DNA from: an uncultured Bradyrhizobium sp. | GTDB lineage: Bacteria; Pseudomonadota; Alphaproteobacteria; Rhizobiales; Xanthobacteraceae | Assembly (NCBI RefSeq): GCF_936928535.1 | Contig: NZ_CAKZHY010000092.1 | Span: forward strand, 1 to 64,000 | Length of the DNA: 64,000 nucleotides | Reading direction: 5' to 3' | Shown: positions 35,980 to 46,158 of the stretch, piece after piece | Layout of the letters: every line of letters begins with the position of its first letter | Position numbering within the stretch: the stretch's first letter is position 1 | The notes under the pieces: model-generated | Told to the model about the DNA's origin: nothing | Databases searched by the model: none | The model's input: the letters and a program-made list of their open reading frames with translations, nothing else | Made by a program: the position numbers and the translations under genes

Positions 35980-37383
35980 GTGAGTGCGATTGCTCCAACA
36001 TTTGCGTTGCGACGCCTGCTCGTGCTGGCGGCGATATCGCTTGCGAGCACCGGTGCATTCGCTGGCGCCAAGGACGAGAGCGCCGCCGACTGGCTGTTTC
36101 CAAAATGGTTCAACGAATGGAATGACGGGCTGACGAACAAGGGTTTGAACTTCGGCGCGGCCTACATCGCCGACAACATCGGCAATGTTTCGGGCGGGGT
36201 CTCGCGCGGCGCCATCCATTTCGGCCGACTTGATCTCTCGGTCGACGCTGACCTTGACAAGCTCGTCGGCTGGTCCGGTGGTCGGTTCTATGCCAACGGC
36301 TTCGTCATCTACGGCCAAGGGCTGAGCCGCAACTACATCCACAACCTCGCCACTATCAGCGAGATCGAGGCGCTGCCCGACCGGCGGCTCTACAACGCCT
36401 ATTTCGAGCAGAGCTTGTTCAACGACCGGCTCAACATCAGGGCCGGCCAGCAGGCCGCCGACGTCGAGTTCTTCGACAGCGAGACCGATGATCTCTTCAT
36501 CAACGGCACCTTCGGCTGGCCGGCCATCAAGGCCACCAACCTGCCAGCTGGCGGCCCGGCGCCGCCAATCGCGGTGCCCGGCATTCGCGTCAAGGCCGTG
36601 GTTGCGGACGATATCACCGTCTTCGGTGCGGTGTTCAACGGCAATCCAACCCGGCCGGGCGACGGCGATCCGCAGACGCGCGACAATCACGGTCTGGCCT
36701 TTCGCGTCAATGATCCGCCGTGGCTCATCGGGCAGGTCCATTTCGACTATCATCTCGATATCGGTGGAAGCTCGCTCGCGGGCAACTTCACGCCCGGCGG
36801 CTGGTATCATTTCGGCGACTTCGACAGTCAGCGCTTCACCGCGGGAGGAATCTCGCTCGCGGACCCAACCGGATCCGGCATCCCGGCAAAACTTCGCGGC
36901 AATTATGGAATCTACGCGGTGGTCGAGCAGACTCTCTGGCGGCCGCCGGGGGCAGCGACCGAGAAGACCGTGTCGGCCTCGATCCCCGGTGTCACCGGGT
37001 TCGGCCGCATCGCTTACAGTCCGCCCGATCGCAACTTGATCGATCTCTATCTCGACGGCGGTGTCGGCTTTGTCGGCTTTACCCCGGGCCGTTCACTCGA
37101 CCGGTTCGGGATCGGGATGGCCTATATGCGGATTTCGGGCGCCGCCCGAAGCCTGGACGTCGATACCCAGATTTTCAGCGGCAACCAGAGCCCGGTGCGC
37201 AGCAGCGAGGCCCTGCTCGAGGTGATCTACGAGGCGCACATCAAGCCTGGCTGGCTGATCGCGCCTTACTTCCAGTATGTGTGGCGCCCGTCCGGCGGGA
37301 TCCCGAATCCGAACGACCCGACCGGGACTTCGAGGATCGGTGACGCCGCAGTGTTCGGCATCACCACCACGATCAGGTACTAG
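35980..37383 (+). CDS. OprB-family carbohydrate-selective porin
   Basis: Outer-membrane beta-barrel of 467 residues. The N-terminal signal ends near GAFAGA (about residue 28). It contains the OprB pattern with FNEWNDGLTNKGLNFGAAYI, RLYNAYFEQSLFNDRLNIRA and a strand-rich body ending with aromatic FGITTTIRY, which fits a final beta strand with an aromatic end. The start is GTG at 35980. Its stop overlaps by 4 bp the stop of the convergent MFS gene. Such porins pass neutral sugars and related small molecules. Confidence 0.87.
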   Translation: MSAIAPTFALRRLLVLAAISLASTGAFAGAKDESAADWLFPKWFNEWNDGLTNKGLNFGAAYIADNIGNVSGGVSRGAIHFGRLDLSVDADLDKLVGWSGGRFYANGFVIYGQGLSRNYIHNLATISEIEALPDRRLYNAYFEQSLFNDRLNIRAGQQAADVEFFDSETDDLFINGTFGWPAIKATNLPAGGPAPPIAVPGIRVKAVVADDITVFGAVFNGNPTRPGDGDPQTRDNHGLAFRVNDPPWLIGQVHFDYHLDIGGSSLAGNFTPGGWYHFGDFDSQRFTAGGISLADPTGSGIPAKLRGNYGIYAVVEQTLWRPPGAATEKTVSASIPGVTGFGRIAYSPPDRNLIDLYLDGGVGFVGFTPGRSLDRFGIGMAYMRISGAARSLDVDTQIFSGNQSPVRSSEALLEVIYEAHIKPGWLIAPYFQYVWRPSGGIPNPNDPTGTSRIGDAAVFGITTTIRY

Positions 37384-38675
37384 GCCATCACGGGTTTTGG
37401 TTGCGGCTTCGGGTGCCGCGACAGGGCCAGCACGATCAGCGAGGCAAATACACAGAGCGCGCCGGCGATGAAGAAGGCAGGCAGATAGCTTTGCAGCAGC
37501 GTCCGCGACAGGCCCGCGCCGAACGCGGCGGTGCCGGCGCCGAGCTGATGGCCCGCGAAGATCCAGCCGAACACCAGATTGGCGCGCTCGGGTCCGAACT
37601 TCTGCGCGGTGAGGCGCACCGTCGGCGGCACGGTCGCGATCCAGTCGAGGCCGTAGAACATCGCGAAGATCGACAGGCCATAGAACGAGAAATCGCTGAA
37701 GGGAAGGAAGATCAGCGAGAGCCCGCGCAGGCCGTAATACCAGAACAGCAGGAAGCGGTTGTCATAACGGTCCGACAGCCAGCCCGACATGATGGTGCCG
37801 AAGAAGTCGAAGATGCCCATCGCCGCCAGGAGGCTCGCGGCCTGCACCTGCGGGATGCCGAAATCGAGACACATCGGAATGAGATGCACCTGGACGAGCC
37901 CGTTGGTCGAGGCGCCGCAGACGAAGAAGGTCGCAAACAGGATCCAGAACGCGCGCGACTTCGAGGCGTCGCGCAGCGTGCCGAGTGCAACGGCCGTGAT
38001 CGAGCCATGGGTCACAGGCGGTGCGGGCAGGGGCTCGGTGCCCTCGTCGCCGAACGGGCGCAGGCCCAGATCGCTCGGGCGGTCCCGCATGACGAGCAAG
38101 ACCGCTGCCGCTGAAACACCAAGCATGATGCAGACGAAGCCGAGTGCGAGGCGCCAGCCGAAGCGTTCGGTCAGGCTTGCGAGCAGCGGCAGGAACACGA
38201 GCTGGCCGGTGGCGACGCTCGCAGTCATGACGCCGATGACGAGGCCGCGCCGCGCCGCGAACCAGCGCGTCGCGATGGTCGCGCCCAGCACCAGCGCGGT
38301 CATCCCGGTGCCGATCCCGATCACCACGCCCCACAGCGCTACGAGCTGCCAGACCTGGGTCATTCCGAGCGAGAGTACGAGCGCGGACACGACGATGAGC
38401 TGCGCAGTCAGCGTGACATTGCGCAAGCCATAACGGTTGAGCAGGGCGGCGGCGAACGGTGCCATCAGTCCGAACAGGATGAAGCGAATCGAGAGCGCGG
38501 AGGAGATCTCGGCCGTGCTCCAGCCGAACTCCTTCTGAAGCGGAATGATGAACACGCCGGGCGCGCCGACCGTGCCGGCGCTGATCAGCGCGGCGAAGAA
38601 GGTCACGCCGACCATCACCCAGCCGTAATGGATGTTGCGACGGCCGAGCGCGGCCGAGAGCCAGTTCGAAATCAT
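37380..38675 (-). CDS. MFS transporter
   Basis: Major facilitator superfamily carrier of 431 residues with about twelve hydrophobic helices. The first half has RNIHYGWVMVGVTFFAALIS and a cytoplasmic loop with DRPSDLGLRPFG. It resembles the monocarboxylate/OFA-like branch by its N-terminal helix, but the substrate is open. Upstream lie three AGTCTGNNA half-sites that look like an operator. The gene stop is back-to-back with that of the OprB porin (4-bp overlap). Confidence 0.87.
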   Translation of the reverse strand: MISNWLSAALGRRNIHYGWVMVGVTFFAALISAGTVGAPGVFIIPLQKEFGWSTAEISSALSIRFILFGLMAPFAAALLNRYGLRNVTLTAQLIVVSALVLSLGMTQVWQLVALWGVVIGIGTGMTALVLGATIATRWFAARRGLVIGVMTASVATGQLVFLPLLASLTERFGWRLALGFVCIMLGVSAAAVLLVMRDRPSDLGLRPFGDEGTEPLPAPPVTHGSITAVALGTLRDASKSRAFWILFATFFVCGASTNGLVQVHLIPMCLDFGIPQVQAASLLAAMGIFDFFGTIMSGWLSDRYDNRFLLFWYYGLRGLSLIFLPFSDFSFYGLSIFAMFYGLDWIATVPPTVRLTAQKFGPERANLVFGWIFAGHQLGAGTAAFGAGLSRTLLQSYLPAFFIAGALCVFASLIVLALSRHPKPQPKPVMA

Positions 38676-38725
38676 TGCCCATCAATCCAGGTTGGCGGGG
38701 TCAAGTACACCCGCGTCATCGTTGC

Positions 38726-38769
38726 AGTCTGACACAACAGAGGGAAGTCTGAAATGACAGACTTCCCTC
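38726..38769. promoter_or_regulatory. Triple half-site operator upstream of the MFS gene
   Basis: AGTCTGACA (38726-38734), AGTCTGAAA (38746-38754) and, inverted, AGTCTGTCA (38755-38763). The last two form a perfect 12-bp inverted repeat GAGGGAAGTCTG/CAGACTTCCCTC with a 6-base gap. Two direct half-sites are 20 bp apart. It lies 51-94 bp upstream of the MFS start; on the other side the thiolase gene ends, so it could alternatively act as its terminator. Confidence 0.55.
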
Positions 38770-38790
38770 AAATTAGGACATAGCGGCTGA

Positions 38791-39987
38791 TCAGCGAGCC
38801 ATGCGCTCGACGGCGATCGCGGTGGCCTCGCCACCGCCGATGCAAAGTGCCGCGACGCCGCGCTTGAGATTGTTCGCCTCCAGCGCATGCAGCAGCGTCA
38901 CGATCAACCGCGCGCCGGTGGCGCCGATGGGATGGCCGAGCGCGCAGGCGCCACCGTTGATGTTGAGCTTGTCGCGCGGGATGCCGAGATCGCGCTGCGC
39001 AGCCATCGCGACGACGGCGAAGGCCTCGTTGATTTCAAACAGATCGACATCGCCCGCGGTCCAGCCGACCTTGTCGAGCAGCTTGCGGATGGCCGGGATC
39101 GGCGCCGTCGTGAACCATTGCGGCTCCTGGCTGTGGGTGGCGTGGCCCTTGATCTCGGCGATCGCAGGAAGGCCGTTGCGATCGGCGAGCGAGCGCTTGG
39201 TCAGCACCAGCGCGGCGGCGCCGTCGGCGTTGGCGGAGGAGGCCGCCGGCGTGATCGTGCCGTTGGCGCGAAACGCCGGCTTCAGTCCGGGGATCTTGGC
39301 CGGATCGACCTTCAACGGATGCTCGTCATTGGCAATGACGCGCGGGCCTGCTTTCTCGCTCAGCGTGATCGGCGCGATCTCGGCCTTGAACGCGCCGCCT
39401 TCGACGGCCTTGCGCGCGCGGCTGATCGTCTCCATCGCATAGGCGTCCTGGTCCTTGCGGGTGAACTGATAGGCTTCGGCGGTGGCTTCGCCGAAATCGC
39501 CCATCGAGCGGCCGGTCTCGTAGGCGTCCTCGAGACCATCCATCATCATGTGGTCGATGATGCGATCATGGCCGGCGCGATAGCCTGCGCGCGCCTTCGC
39601 GAGCAGATAGGGCGCGTTGCTCATGCTCTCCATACCGCCGGAGACGACGATCTCGGCAGATCCGGCGCGAATGATGTCGTGCGCCAGCATGGTCGCCTTC
39701 ATGCCGGAGCCGCAGACCTTGTTCACCGTGGTGGCGCCGGTGGCATCCGGCAGACCAGCGCCACGCGCGGCCTGGCGCGCTGGCGCCTGGCCCTGGCCGG
39801 CCGGCAGCACGCAGCCCATGAAGACCTCGTCGACCTTCTCGGGCGCGAGCCTGGCGCGTTCCAGCGCCGCCCCGATCACATGCGATCCGAGCTTGTGGGC
39901 GGCAAGCGGCGACAGCTCTCCCATGAAGCGGCCGAGCGGCGTGCGGGCAGCGGAGACGATGATGACGGGATCGGCGGCTTCGGCCAT
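38791..39987 (-). CDS. Acetyl-CoA acetyltransferase (thiolase)
   Basis: Classical thiolase of 398 residues. The nucleophile is C92 in TTVNKVCGSGMKAT, HPIGATGAR carries the active-site His near residue 354, and the C-terminal CIGGGEATAIAVER holds the second cysteine. ATG at 39987 is supported by GGGAGTTT upstream. It would serve ketone-body, PHB or fatty-acid metabolism. Two ATGATCAT palindromes lie just upstream and may bind the nearby TetR regulator. The enoyl-CoA hydratase gene is its upstream neighbour on the same strand. Confidence 0.92.
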   Translation of the reverse strand: MAEAADPVIIVSAARTPLGRFMGELSPLAAHKLGSHVIGAALERARLAPEKVDEVFMGCVLPAGQGQAPARQAARGAGLPDATGATTVNKVCGSGMKATMLAHDIIRAGSAEIVVSGGMESMSNAPYLLAKARAGYRAGHDRIIDHMMMDGLEDAYETGRSMGDFGEATAEAYQFTRKDQDAYAMETISRARKAVEGGAFKAEIAPITLSEKAGPRVIANDEHPLKVDPAKIPGLKPAFRANGTITPAASSANADGAAALVLTKRSLADRNGLPAIAEIKGHATHSQEPQWFTTAPIPAIRKLLDKVGWTAGDVDLFEINEAFAVVAMAAQRDLGIPRDKLNINGGACALGHPIGATGARLIVTLLHALEANNLKRGVAALCIGGGEATAIAVERMAR

Positions 39988-40002
39988 GACAAACTCCCTG
40001 TG

Positions 40003-40025
40003 ATGATCATTAAGATTATGATCAT
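40003..40025. promoter_or_regulatory. Paired ATGATCAT palindromes before thiolase
   Basis: Two perfect 8-bp palindromes ATGATCAT (40003-40010 and 40018-40025) lie 15 bp centre to centre, just upstream of the thiolase start. Spacing and position suggest an operator. Confidence 0.4.
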
Positions 40026-40105
40026 CATATGATGCGTCGCAAAAAATGCAACCACGCCGGGGATGAGAAAATGTCGTGGTTCGGATGAGAGCCCACGGCA
40101 CACTG

Positions 40106-40205
40106 TCATCACCCGCGAAAGCGGGTGATCCAGTATTCCAGAGGCGCTGCGGCTGGAACCGAGGAGCCGCAGCGTACTGGATACCCCGCTTTCGCGGGGT
40201 ATGAC
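40106..40205. repeat. 100-bp palindromic repeat with GTCAT ends
   Basis: Starts GTCATCACCCGCGAAAGCGG and ends CGGGGTATGAC; the arms CCCGCGAAAGCGGG, TGATCCAGTA/TACTGGATA and GCTGCGGCT/AGCCGCAGC fold on each other. It lies between the thiolase promoter and the enoyl-CoA hydratase stop and may terminate transcription of the latter. Confidence 0.75.
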
Positions 40206-40221
40206 ACCATTCGTGGAGCGC

Positions 40222-41019
40222 CTACCGCTTCCTGTTCACGAACGCCTGCATCAGCCGTGTCGGCTCATCCGTCAGGAACGACTCGCCGAACACCTTGACG
40301 CTGAGGTTCACCGACTCGGTCAGCGGCAATTCCTCCCATTGCCGCAGCAGCGCCTTCTGCGAGCGCAGCGCCTCGGGGCCGCATTCGAGCAGCGCCGTCA
40401 CGAGATGCTCGATCTCGGCATCCAGGCCGCCCGGCGGGGCGAGCTTGTCGATCAGGCCCCAGGCCAGCGCCGTCGGCGCATCAATATTCTCCGCCGTCAT
40501 CACCAGCCAGCGCGCCCGGGCCCAGCCGATCAGGCGCGGCAGCAACGCAGCGTGGATCACCGAGGGGATGCCGACCCGCACCTCAGGCATGCCGAAATGC
40601 GCATCGTGGGCGGCGATCCGGAAGTCGCAGGCGGCCGCGACCTCGAGCCCGCCGCCGAGGCACCAGCCGGGCATGCGCGCGATCATCGGGGCGGGGAATT
40701 GCCGCACCACTTCGCAGAGATCGCGCAGGCGGCTAATGAAGGCCTCCGCGGATTTCTGATCGAGCTTCGCCATCTCCTTGATGTCGGCGCCGCCGATCAT
40801 GCTCTTCTCGCTCTGGCCGCGCAGCACCGCCACGCGGATGCTGCGATCTGTGGCGAGCTTTTGTAGCCCTTCGCGGACCGCGTCGGTCACGGGCGAGCCC
40901 AGAATGTTCAGCGAGCCGGCGTTGCAGATCGCGACATGGACGACGCCGCGCGCATCGCGGGTCACGCCGCAGTGATTGTTGAGCATTTCCATGGTGTGAT
41001 CCGAAGCTTTCGTGGACAT
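40222..41019 (-). CDS. Enoyl-CoA hydratase/isomerase-family protein
   Basis: Crotonase-fold protein of 265 residues. The oxyanion-hole region IGGADIKEM (about residues 77-85) and the GWCLGGGLEVAAACDFRIA segment near 116-134 are intact. ATG at 41019 is chosen, although neither it nor the TTG at 41028 nor a later ATG at 40992 has a good ribosome site. It is divergent from a thioesterase gene across a 125-bp region with an ATGAT/ATCAT inverted repeat. It may act in the same beta-oxidation-like pathway as the thiolase. Confidence 0.87.
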   Translation of the reverse strand: MSTKASDHTMEMLNNHCGVTRDARGVVHVAICNAGSLNILGSPVTDAVREGLQKLATDRSIRVAVLRGQSEKSMIGGADIKEMAKLDQKSAEAFISRLRDLCEVVRQFPAPMIARMPGWCLGGGLEVAAACDFRIAAHDAHFGMPEVRVGIPSVIHAALLPRLIGWARARWLVMTAENIDAPTALAWGLIDKLAPPGGLDAEIEHLVTALLECGPEALRSQKALLRQWEELPLTESVNLSVKVFGESFLTDEPTRLMQAFVNRKR

Positions 41020-41116
41020 GCGCGACAACGCGCTGGTCGTGATTACTTCCGGGCCGAAACGCCCCGCTTGTCAAGCGGATGAGGCGGTGTTGCCAGCATG
41101 AAGTCCGTGGCATAGT

Positions 41117-41130
41117 ATGATGAATATCAT
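41117..41130. promoter_or_regulatory. ATGAT-N4-ATCAT inverted repeat
   Basis: Lies in the divergent promoter between the enoyl-CoA hydratase and thioesterase genes, 15 bp before the latter. The half-site ATGAT matches the palindromes in front of the thiolase gene, which suggests a common regulator, possibly the TetR protein encoded 600 bp downstream. Confidence 0.4.
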
Positions 41131-41144
41131 TCAAAGAGGGCTTT

Positions 41145-41684
41145 ATGGCTGAATCCGCTCAACCCGATTTGTTTTCGTCCGCACAGCGCCGCGAGCGCGT
41201 GGTCGACTGGCAGGTTCCTGCGCCGGTCGCGGAAGTGGCCATGGGCCTATCAGGCATGGACGCCATGCTCGGCATCCGCGATGGCCGGCTGCCGCCGCCG
41301 CCCTTCGCAAAACTGATCGGCTTCGTCATGGCTTTTGTCGAGCCTGGCAGGATCGTGATGGAACTGGAGCCGCGCGAGGATCTCGAAAATACCATCGGGC
41401 TTCTGCATGGGGCGACTGCGGCCGCTCTGCTCGACACCGCCATGGGCTGTGCGATTTCGACGCGTCTCGAGGCCGGGCAGTCGTCGGTGACGCTCGACCT
41501 GAAGATAACCTTCCTGCGGCCGCTCTCGGTCAGGTCCGGACTGATCTCGGCCGAAGGCAAGATCATCAAGCTCGGGCGCCAGACCAGCTACACCGAAGGC
41601 TTTGTGCGGGACGGTAAAGGGACACTCGCAGTCCATGCAACTGCAACCTTTTCCATGATCGGTAACATCTTTACCGGGAATTAA
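41145..41684 (+). CDS. PaaI-type hot-dog thioesterase
   Basis: Acyl-CoA thioesterase of the hot-dog fold, 179 residues. The core helix motif NTIGLLHGATAAALLDTAMG is at about residues 83-102, the position where PaaI-like enzymes carry HGG; here it is HGA. The following SSVTLDLKITFLRPL strand is typical. It would hydrolyse aryl or short acyl-CoA, protecting CoA pools. It diverges from the hydratase gene, and the TetR gene follows after 59 bp. Confidence 0.87.
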   Translation: MAESAQPDLFSSAQRRERVVDWQVPAPVAEVAMGLSGMDAMLGIRDGRLPPPPFAKLIGFVMAFVEPGRIVMELEPREDLENTIGLLHGATAAALLDTAMGCAISTRLEAGQSSVTLDLKITFLRPLSVRSGLISAEGKIIKLGRQTSYTEGFVRDGKGTLAVHATATFSMIGNIFTGN

Positions 41685-41743
41685 TGCGCCGCTCGGTCGA
41701 TATCCGTGTTATGAGATGACCTCCGACATCCAATGAGAGCTGC

Positions 41744-42364
41744 ATGCGCTATTCTCGGGAACACAAGCAGGAAACCCACGACCGCATCGTCAAGAAGGCG
41801 TCGGTGCGGCTGCGCGAAAAGGGCGCCCACGGCATCGGCGTCGCCGATCTCATGAAGGAGGCGGGCCTCACGCATGGCGGCTTCTACGCCCATTTCGATT
41901 CGCGCGAGGCGCTGGTGATCGAGGCCTTTGCCTACGCCATGGACCGATCGATGGAGCATTGGCGCAAGCAGTCCGATCAGGTTGCGCCAGACAAGCAGCT
42001 GGCCCAGATCGTGGAGACCTATCTTTCGGTGCTGCATCGTGACAATCCCGGCCATGGCTGCTCGATCCCCGCGCTCGGCGCCGAGATCGCTCGCGAGAGC
42101 CCGAAGACGCGAAAGGCCTTTGCCGGCAAGCTCGACGAGATGGTCGAGATGATGACCGATTTCATCCCGAACGTTCCGCGCAAGGCCGCGCGCAAGCAGG
42201 CGATCGCCACGCTGGCCACGATGGCAGGCACCATGCTGCTGGCGCGCATCGCCGGCTCCAGTGAGCTGTCGGATGAGGTGCTGAAGGCGGGCAGGGACAA
42301 CGCGCTCGAGGGCGCGAAGCGCGAGCCGAAGGTGACGGCTGCGAAGAAGGCAAAGCTCAGCTAG
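41744..42364 (+). CDS. TetR/AcrR-family transcriptional regulator
   Basis: 206 residues. N-terminal helix-turn-helix at about residues 8-60 with HDRIVKKASVRLREKGAHGI and LTHGGFYAHFDSREAL, followed by an all-helical ligand-binding domain. A GC-rich terminal tail of lysines and alanines closes the protein. It lies after the thioesterase gene and may control that gene, the hydratase and the thiolase through the ATGAT/ATCAT sites. Acyl-CoA ligands are common for such neighbours, but that is inference. Confidence 0.9.
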   Translation: MRYSREHKQETHDRIVKKASVRLREKGAHGIGVADLMKEAGLTHGGFYAHFDSREALVIEAFAYAMDRSMEHWRKQSDQVAPDKQLAQIVETYLSVLHRDNPGHGCSIPALGAEIARESPKTRKAFAGKLDEMVEMMTDFIPNVPRKAARKQAIATLATMAGTMLLARIAGSSELSDEVLKAGRDNALEGAKREPKVTAAKKAKLS

Positions 42365-42383
42365 GCGAGTTGCCGTTGAATGC

Positions 42384-42471
42384 GTAGGGTGGGCAAAGGC
42401 GCGCTTGCGCCGTGCCCACCATCTCTCTCAGTTGAAAAATGCGTGGGCACGCTTCGCTTTGCCCACCCTAC
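42384..42471. repeat. GTAGGGTGGGC-type inverted repeat
   Basis: Starts GTAGGGTGGGCAAAGGCG and ends TTTGCCCACCCTAC, near-perfect inverted ends, with an internal pair GGCACGGCGCAAGCG-like and GCGTGGGCACG. It separates the convergent TetR and LysR genes, and so may act as a bidirectional terminator. Related to 20020-20133. Confidence 0.75.
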
Positions 42472-42481
42472 GACAGCGGTG

Positions 42482-43390
42482 CTATCGCCCCGCAAACAGC
42501 GCCCGCTCACGCTCCACGATTTCCCCGATGTAATCTGCGACCGCCCGGATCCGTGCAAGATCCTTGCTGTCGGCGTGCATCAGCATCCAGAACGTCCTGG
42601 TGATCGAGACCTCCTCGGGTAGCACCGCCACGAGCTGCGGATAGTCGCTCGCCATGAAATGCGGCAGCACGGCGATGCCGAAGCCTGACAGCGTGGCGTT
42701 GAGCTGCGCGATCAGATTGGCGCTACGGAAACGTGCCGAGATACGCGGCGACACCTGCGGCAGGTAGTCGAGCTCGGGCGTGAACAGCAGTTCCTCGATG
42801 TAGCCCACGAACCGATGCTGCGGCAGGTCTTGCCGCGAGGTGATCTCAGGGAAGCGGTCGAGATACGCCGGCGCCGCATAGAGCCCGAGCCGATAGTCGA
42901 GCAGCTTGCGGCCGACGATGCGGCCTTCCTTCGGCATGGTCAGGCTGATCGCGATGTCGGCCTCGCGCTTGGAGAGACTGAACAGCCGTGCGGTGGCCAC
43001 AAGTTGCAGATCGAGATCGGGATAGCGGTCGGCGAATGGGGCGAGCCTCGGGGCCAGGAAGGCGGTGCCGAAGCCATCAGGTGCGCCGATCCGCACCGTG
43101 CCCGTCAGCCGCGCCACGGAGCCGCCGACCTGTTCCTGGTTGGCGACGATGGTGGATTCCATCGCCTCGGCGCTGTCGGCCACGCGCTGGCCGGATTCGG
43201 TAAGGAGGTAGCCGGTCTTGCGCCGGTCAAACAGCTTTGCCGAGAGGTGTTTCTCCAGCCGGTCCACGCGCCGGATCACGGTGGCATGGTCGACGCCGAG
43301 CTGTTTTGCCGCAGCCGACACCGAGCCGCCCCGCACGATGGCCAGCACGAAGCGGAAGTCGTCCCAGTCGATGCTACCTTGATCCAGCAT
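42482..43390 (-). CDS. LysR-family regulator of the valine operon
   Basis: 302 residues. Helix-turn-helix at about residues 6-65 (DFRFVLAIVRGGSVSAAAKQ) and a substrate-binding domain from about 90. ATG at 43390 is used because the longer frame lacks conserved sequence. It diverges from mmsA with a 103-bp gap containing GCAC-N7-GTGC. LysR partners of divergent mms operons have been seen in other bacteria, so a role as activator of valine or isobutyrate degradation is likely. Confidence 0.88.
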   Translation of the reverse strand: MLDQGSIDWDDFRFVLAIVRGGSVSAAAKQLGVDHATVIRRVDRLEKHLSAKLFDRRKTGYLLTESGQRVADSAEAMESTIVANQEQVGGSVARLTGTVRIGAPDGFGTAFLAPRLAPFADRYPDLDLQLVATARLFSLSKREADIAISLTMPKEGRIVGRKLLDYRLGLYAAPAYLDRFPEITSRQDLPQHRFVGYIEELLFTPELDYLPQVSPRISARFRSANLIAQLNATLSGFGIAVLPHFMASDYPQLVAVLPEEVSITRTFWMLMHADSKDLARIRAVADYIGEIVERERALFAGR

Positions 43391-43391
43391 T

Positions 43392-43411
43392 TTCGCACAT
43401 CTATGGTGCAA
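43392..43411. promoter_or_regulatory. Palindrome in the lysR-mmsA promoter
   Basis: TTCGCAC-N6-GGTGCAA contains GCAC-N7-GTGC (43395-43398 and 43406-43409) and fits a T-N11-A LysR box. It sits two bases before the LysR start codon and about 85 bp from mmsA. Confidence 0.55.
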
Positions 43412-43493
43412 TATATCAGACTTGAATCCCAATAAATGCAGGTCGATAGGATTTGTCAAAGCGTTCAGGCGCGACTTCCAAGGAGATCATTCC

Positions 43494-44990
<1,497 letters not shown>

Positions 44991-45012
44991 TCCGTTCAGG
45001 AGCGAGGGCACG

Positions 45013-46158
45013 ATGCAATTCGCTCTGAACGAGGATCAGGTCGCGGTTCGCGATATGGCGTTGGCGTTTGCGGCGGAAAAGATCGCGCCGCACGCGCTGC
45101 GCTGGGACGAGGAGAAGCACTTTCCCGTCGACGTGATGCGCGAGGCGGCAAGCCTCGGCATGGGCGGCATCTACATCCGCGACGATGTCGGCGGCTCCGC
45201 GATGTCGCGGTTCGACGCAGCGCTGATCTTCGAGGCGCTGGCGACGGGTTGTCCGACCACCTCGGCCTTCATCTCGATTCATAACATGGCGAGCTGGATG
45301 ATCGATGCCTTCGGCAGCGACACCCAGCGCCACCAATGGCTGCCGAAGCTCTGCACGATGGAGCTGATCGCGAGCTACTGCCTGACCGAGCCAGGCGCCG
45401 GCTCCGATGCAGCGGCGCTGCGAACGCGTGCGGTGCGCGATGGCGATCATTACGTGCTCAACGGTCAGAAGCAGTTCATCTCCGGCGCTGGCGGTACCGA
45501 CCTTTTGGTCGCGATGGTCAGGACCGGCGTTGATGGCCCCGGCGGCATCTCGACCCTCGTCATCGATGGCAAGACGCCGGGCGTCTCCTTCGGCGCCAAT
45601 GAGCGCAAGATGGGCTGGAACGCGCAGCCGACCCGCGCCGTGATGTTCGAGAACGCCCGCGTGCCTGTTGCCGCCAGGCTGAGCGAGGAGGGGATCGGCT
45701 TCAAGATCGCGATGGCTGGCCTCGACGGCGGCCGCCTCAACATCACCGCATGTTCGCTTGGCGGCGCACAGACCGCGCTCGACAAGGCACGCGCCTACAT
45801 GAAGGAGCGCAAGGCGTTTGGAAAGCGTCTGGACGAATTCCAGGCGCTGCAGTTCAAGCTCGCCGACATGGCCATCGAGCTCGAGGCCGCACGCACCTTC
45901 CTGTGGCGCGCTGCGGCGGCGCTCGATCGAAAGGACCCCGACGCCACCATGCTGTGCGCGATGGCCAAGCGTTTCGGCACCGATGTCGGCTTCGAGGTTG
46001 CCAACCATGCGCTGCAGCTGCACGGCGGCTACGGCTATCTCAGCGAATACGGCATCGAGAAGATCGTGCGCGATCTGCGCGTGCACCAGATCCTCGAAGG
46101 CACCAATGAAATCATGCGGCTCATCGTGGCGCGCAAGCTGATCGAGGGCGCGCGATGA
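45013..46158 (+). CDS. Isobutyryl-CoA dehydrogenase (acyl-CoA dehydrogenase)
   Basis: Flavoprotein of 381 residues that oxidises an acyl-CoA to its 2,3-enoyl-CoA. CLTEPGAGSDAAALRT at about residue 121 lines the FAD site, and the C-terminal QILEGTNEIMR carries the catalytic glutamate near residue 364. Its place between mmsA and the hydroxyisobutyryl-CoA hydrolase predicts isobutyryl-CoA as substrate; family members for other branched acyl-CoAs are similar. The next gene overlaps its stop by 4 bp, so it is translationally coupled. Confidence 0.9.
   Translation: MQFALNEDQVAVRDMALAFAAEKIAPHALRWDEEKHFPVDVMREAASLGMGGIYIRDDVGGSAMSRFDAALIFEALATGCPTTSAFISIHNMASWMIDAFGSDTQRHQWLPKLCTMELIASYCLTEPGAGSDAAALRTRAVRDGDHYVLNGQKQFISGAGGTDLLVAMVRTGVDGPGGISTLVIDGKTPGVSFGANERKMGWNAQPTRAVMFENARVPVAARLSEEGIGFKIAMAGLDGGRLNITACSLGGAQTALDKARAYMKERKAFGKRLDEFQALQFKLADMAIELEAARTFLWRAAAALDRKDPDATMLCAMAKRFGTDVGFEVANHALQLHGGYGYLSEYGIEKIVRDLRVHQILEGTNEIMRLIVARKLIEGAR

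Noticed and set aside
40222..41028. TTG start for the enoyl-CoA hydratase
   Set aside because: It adds only three residues and has no better ribosome site than the ATG at 41019.
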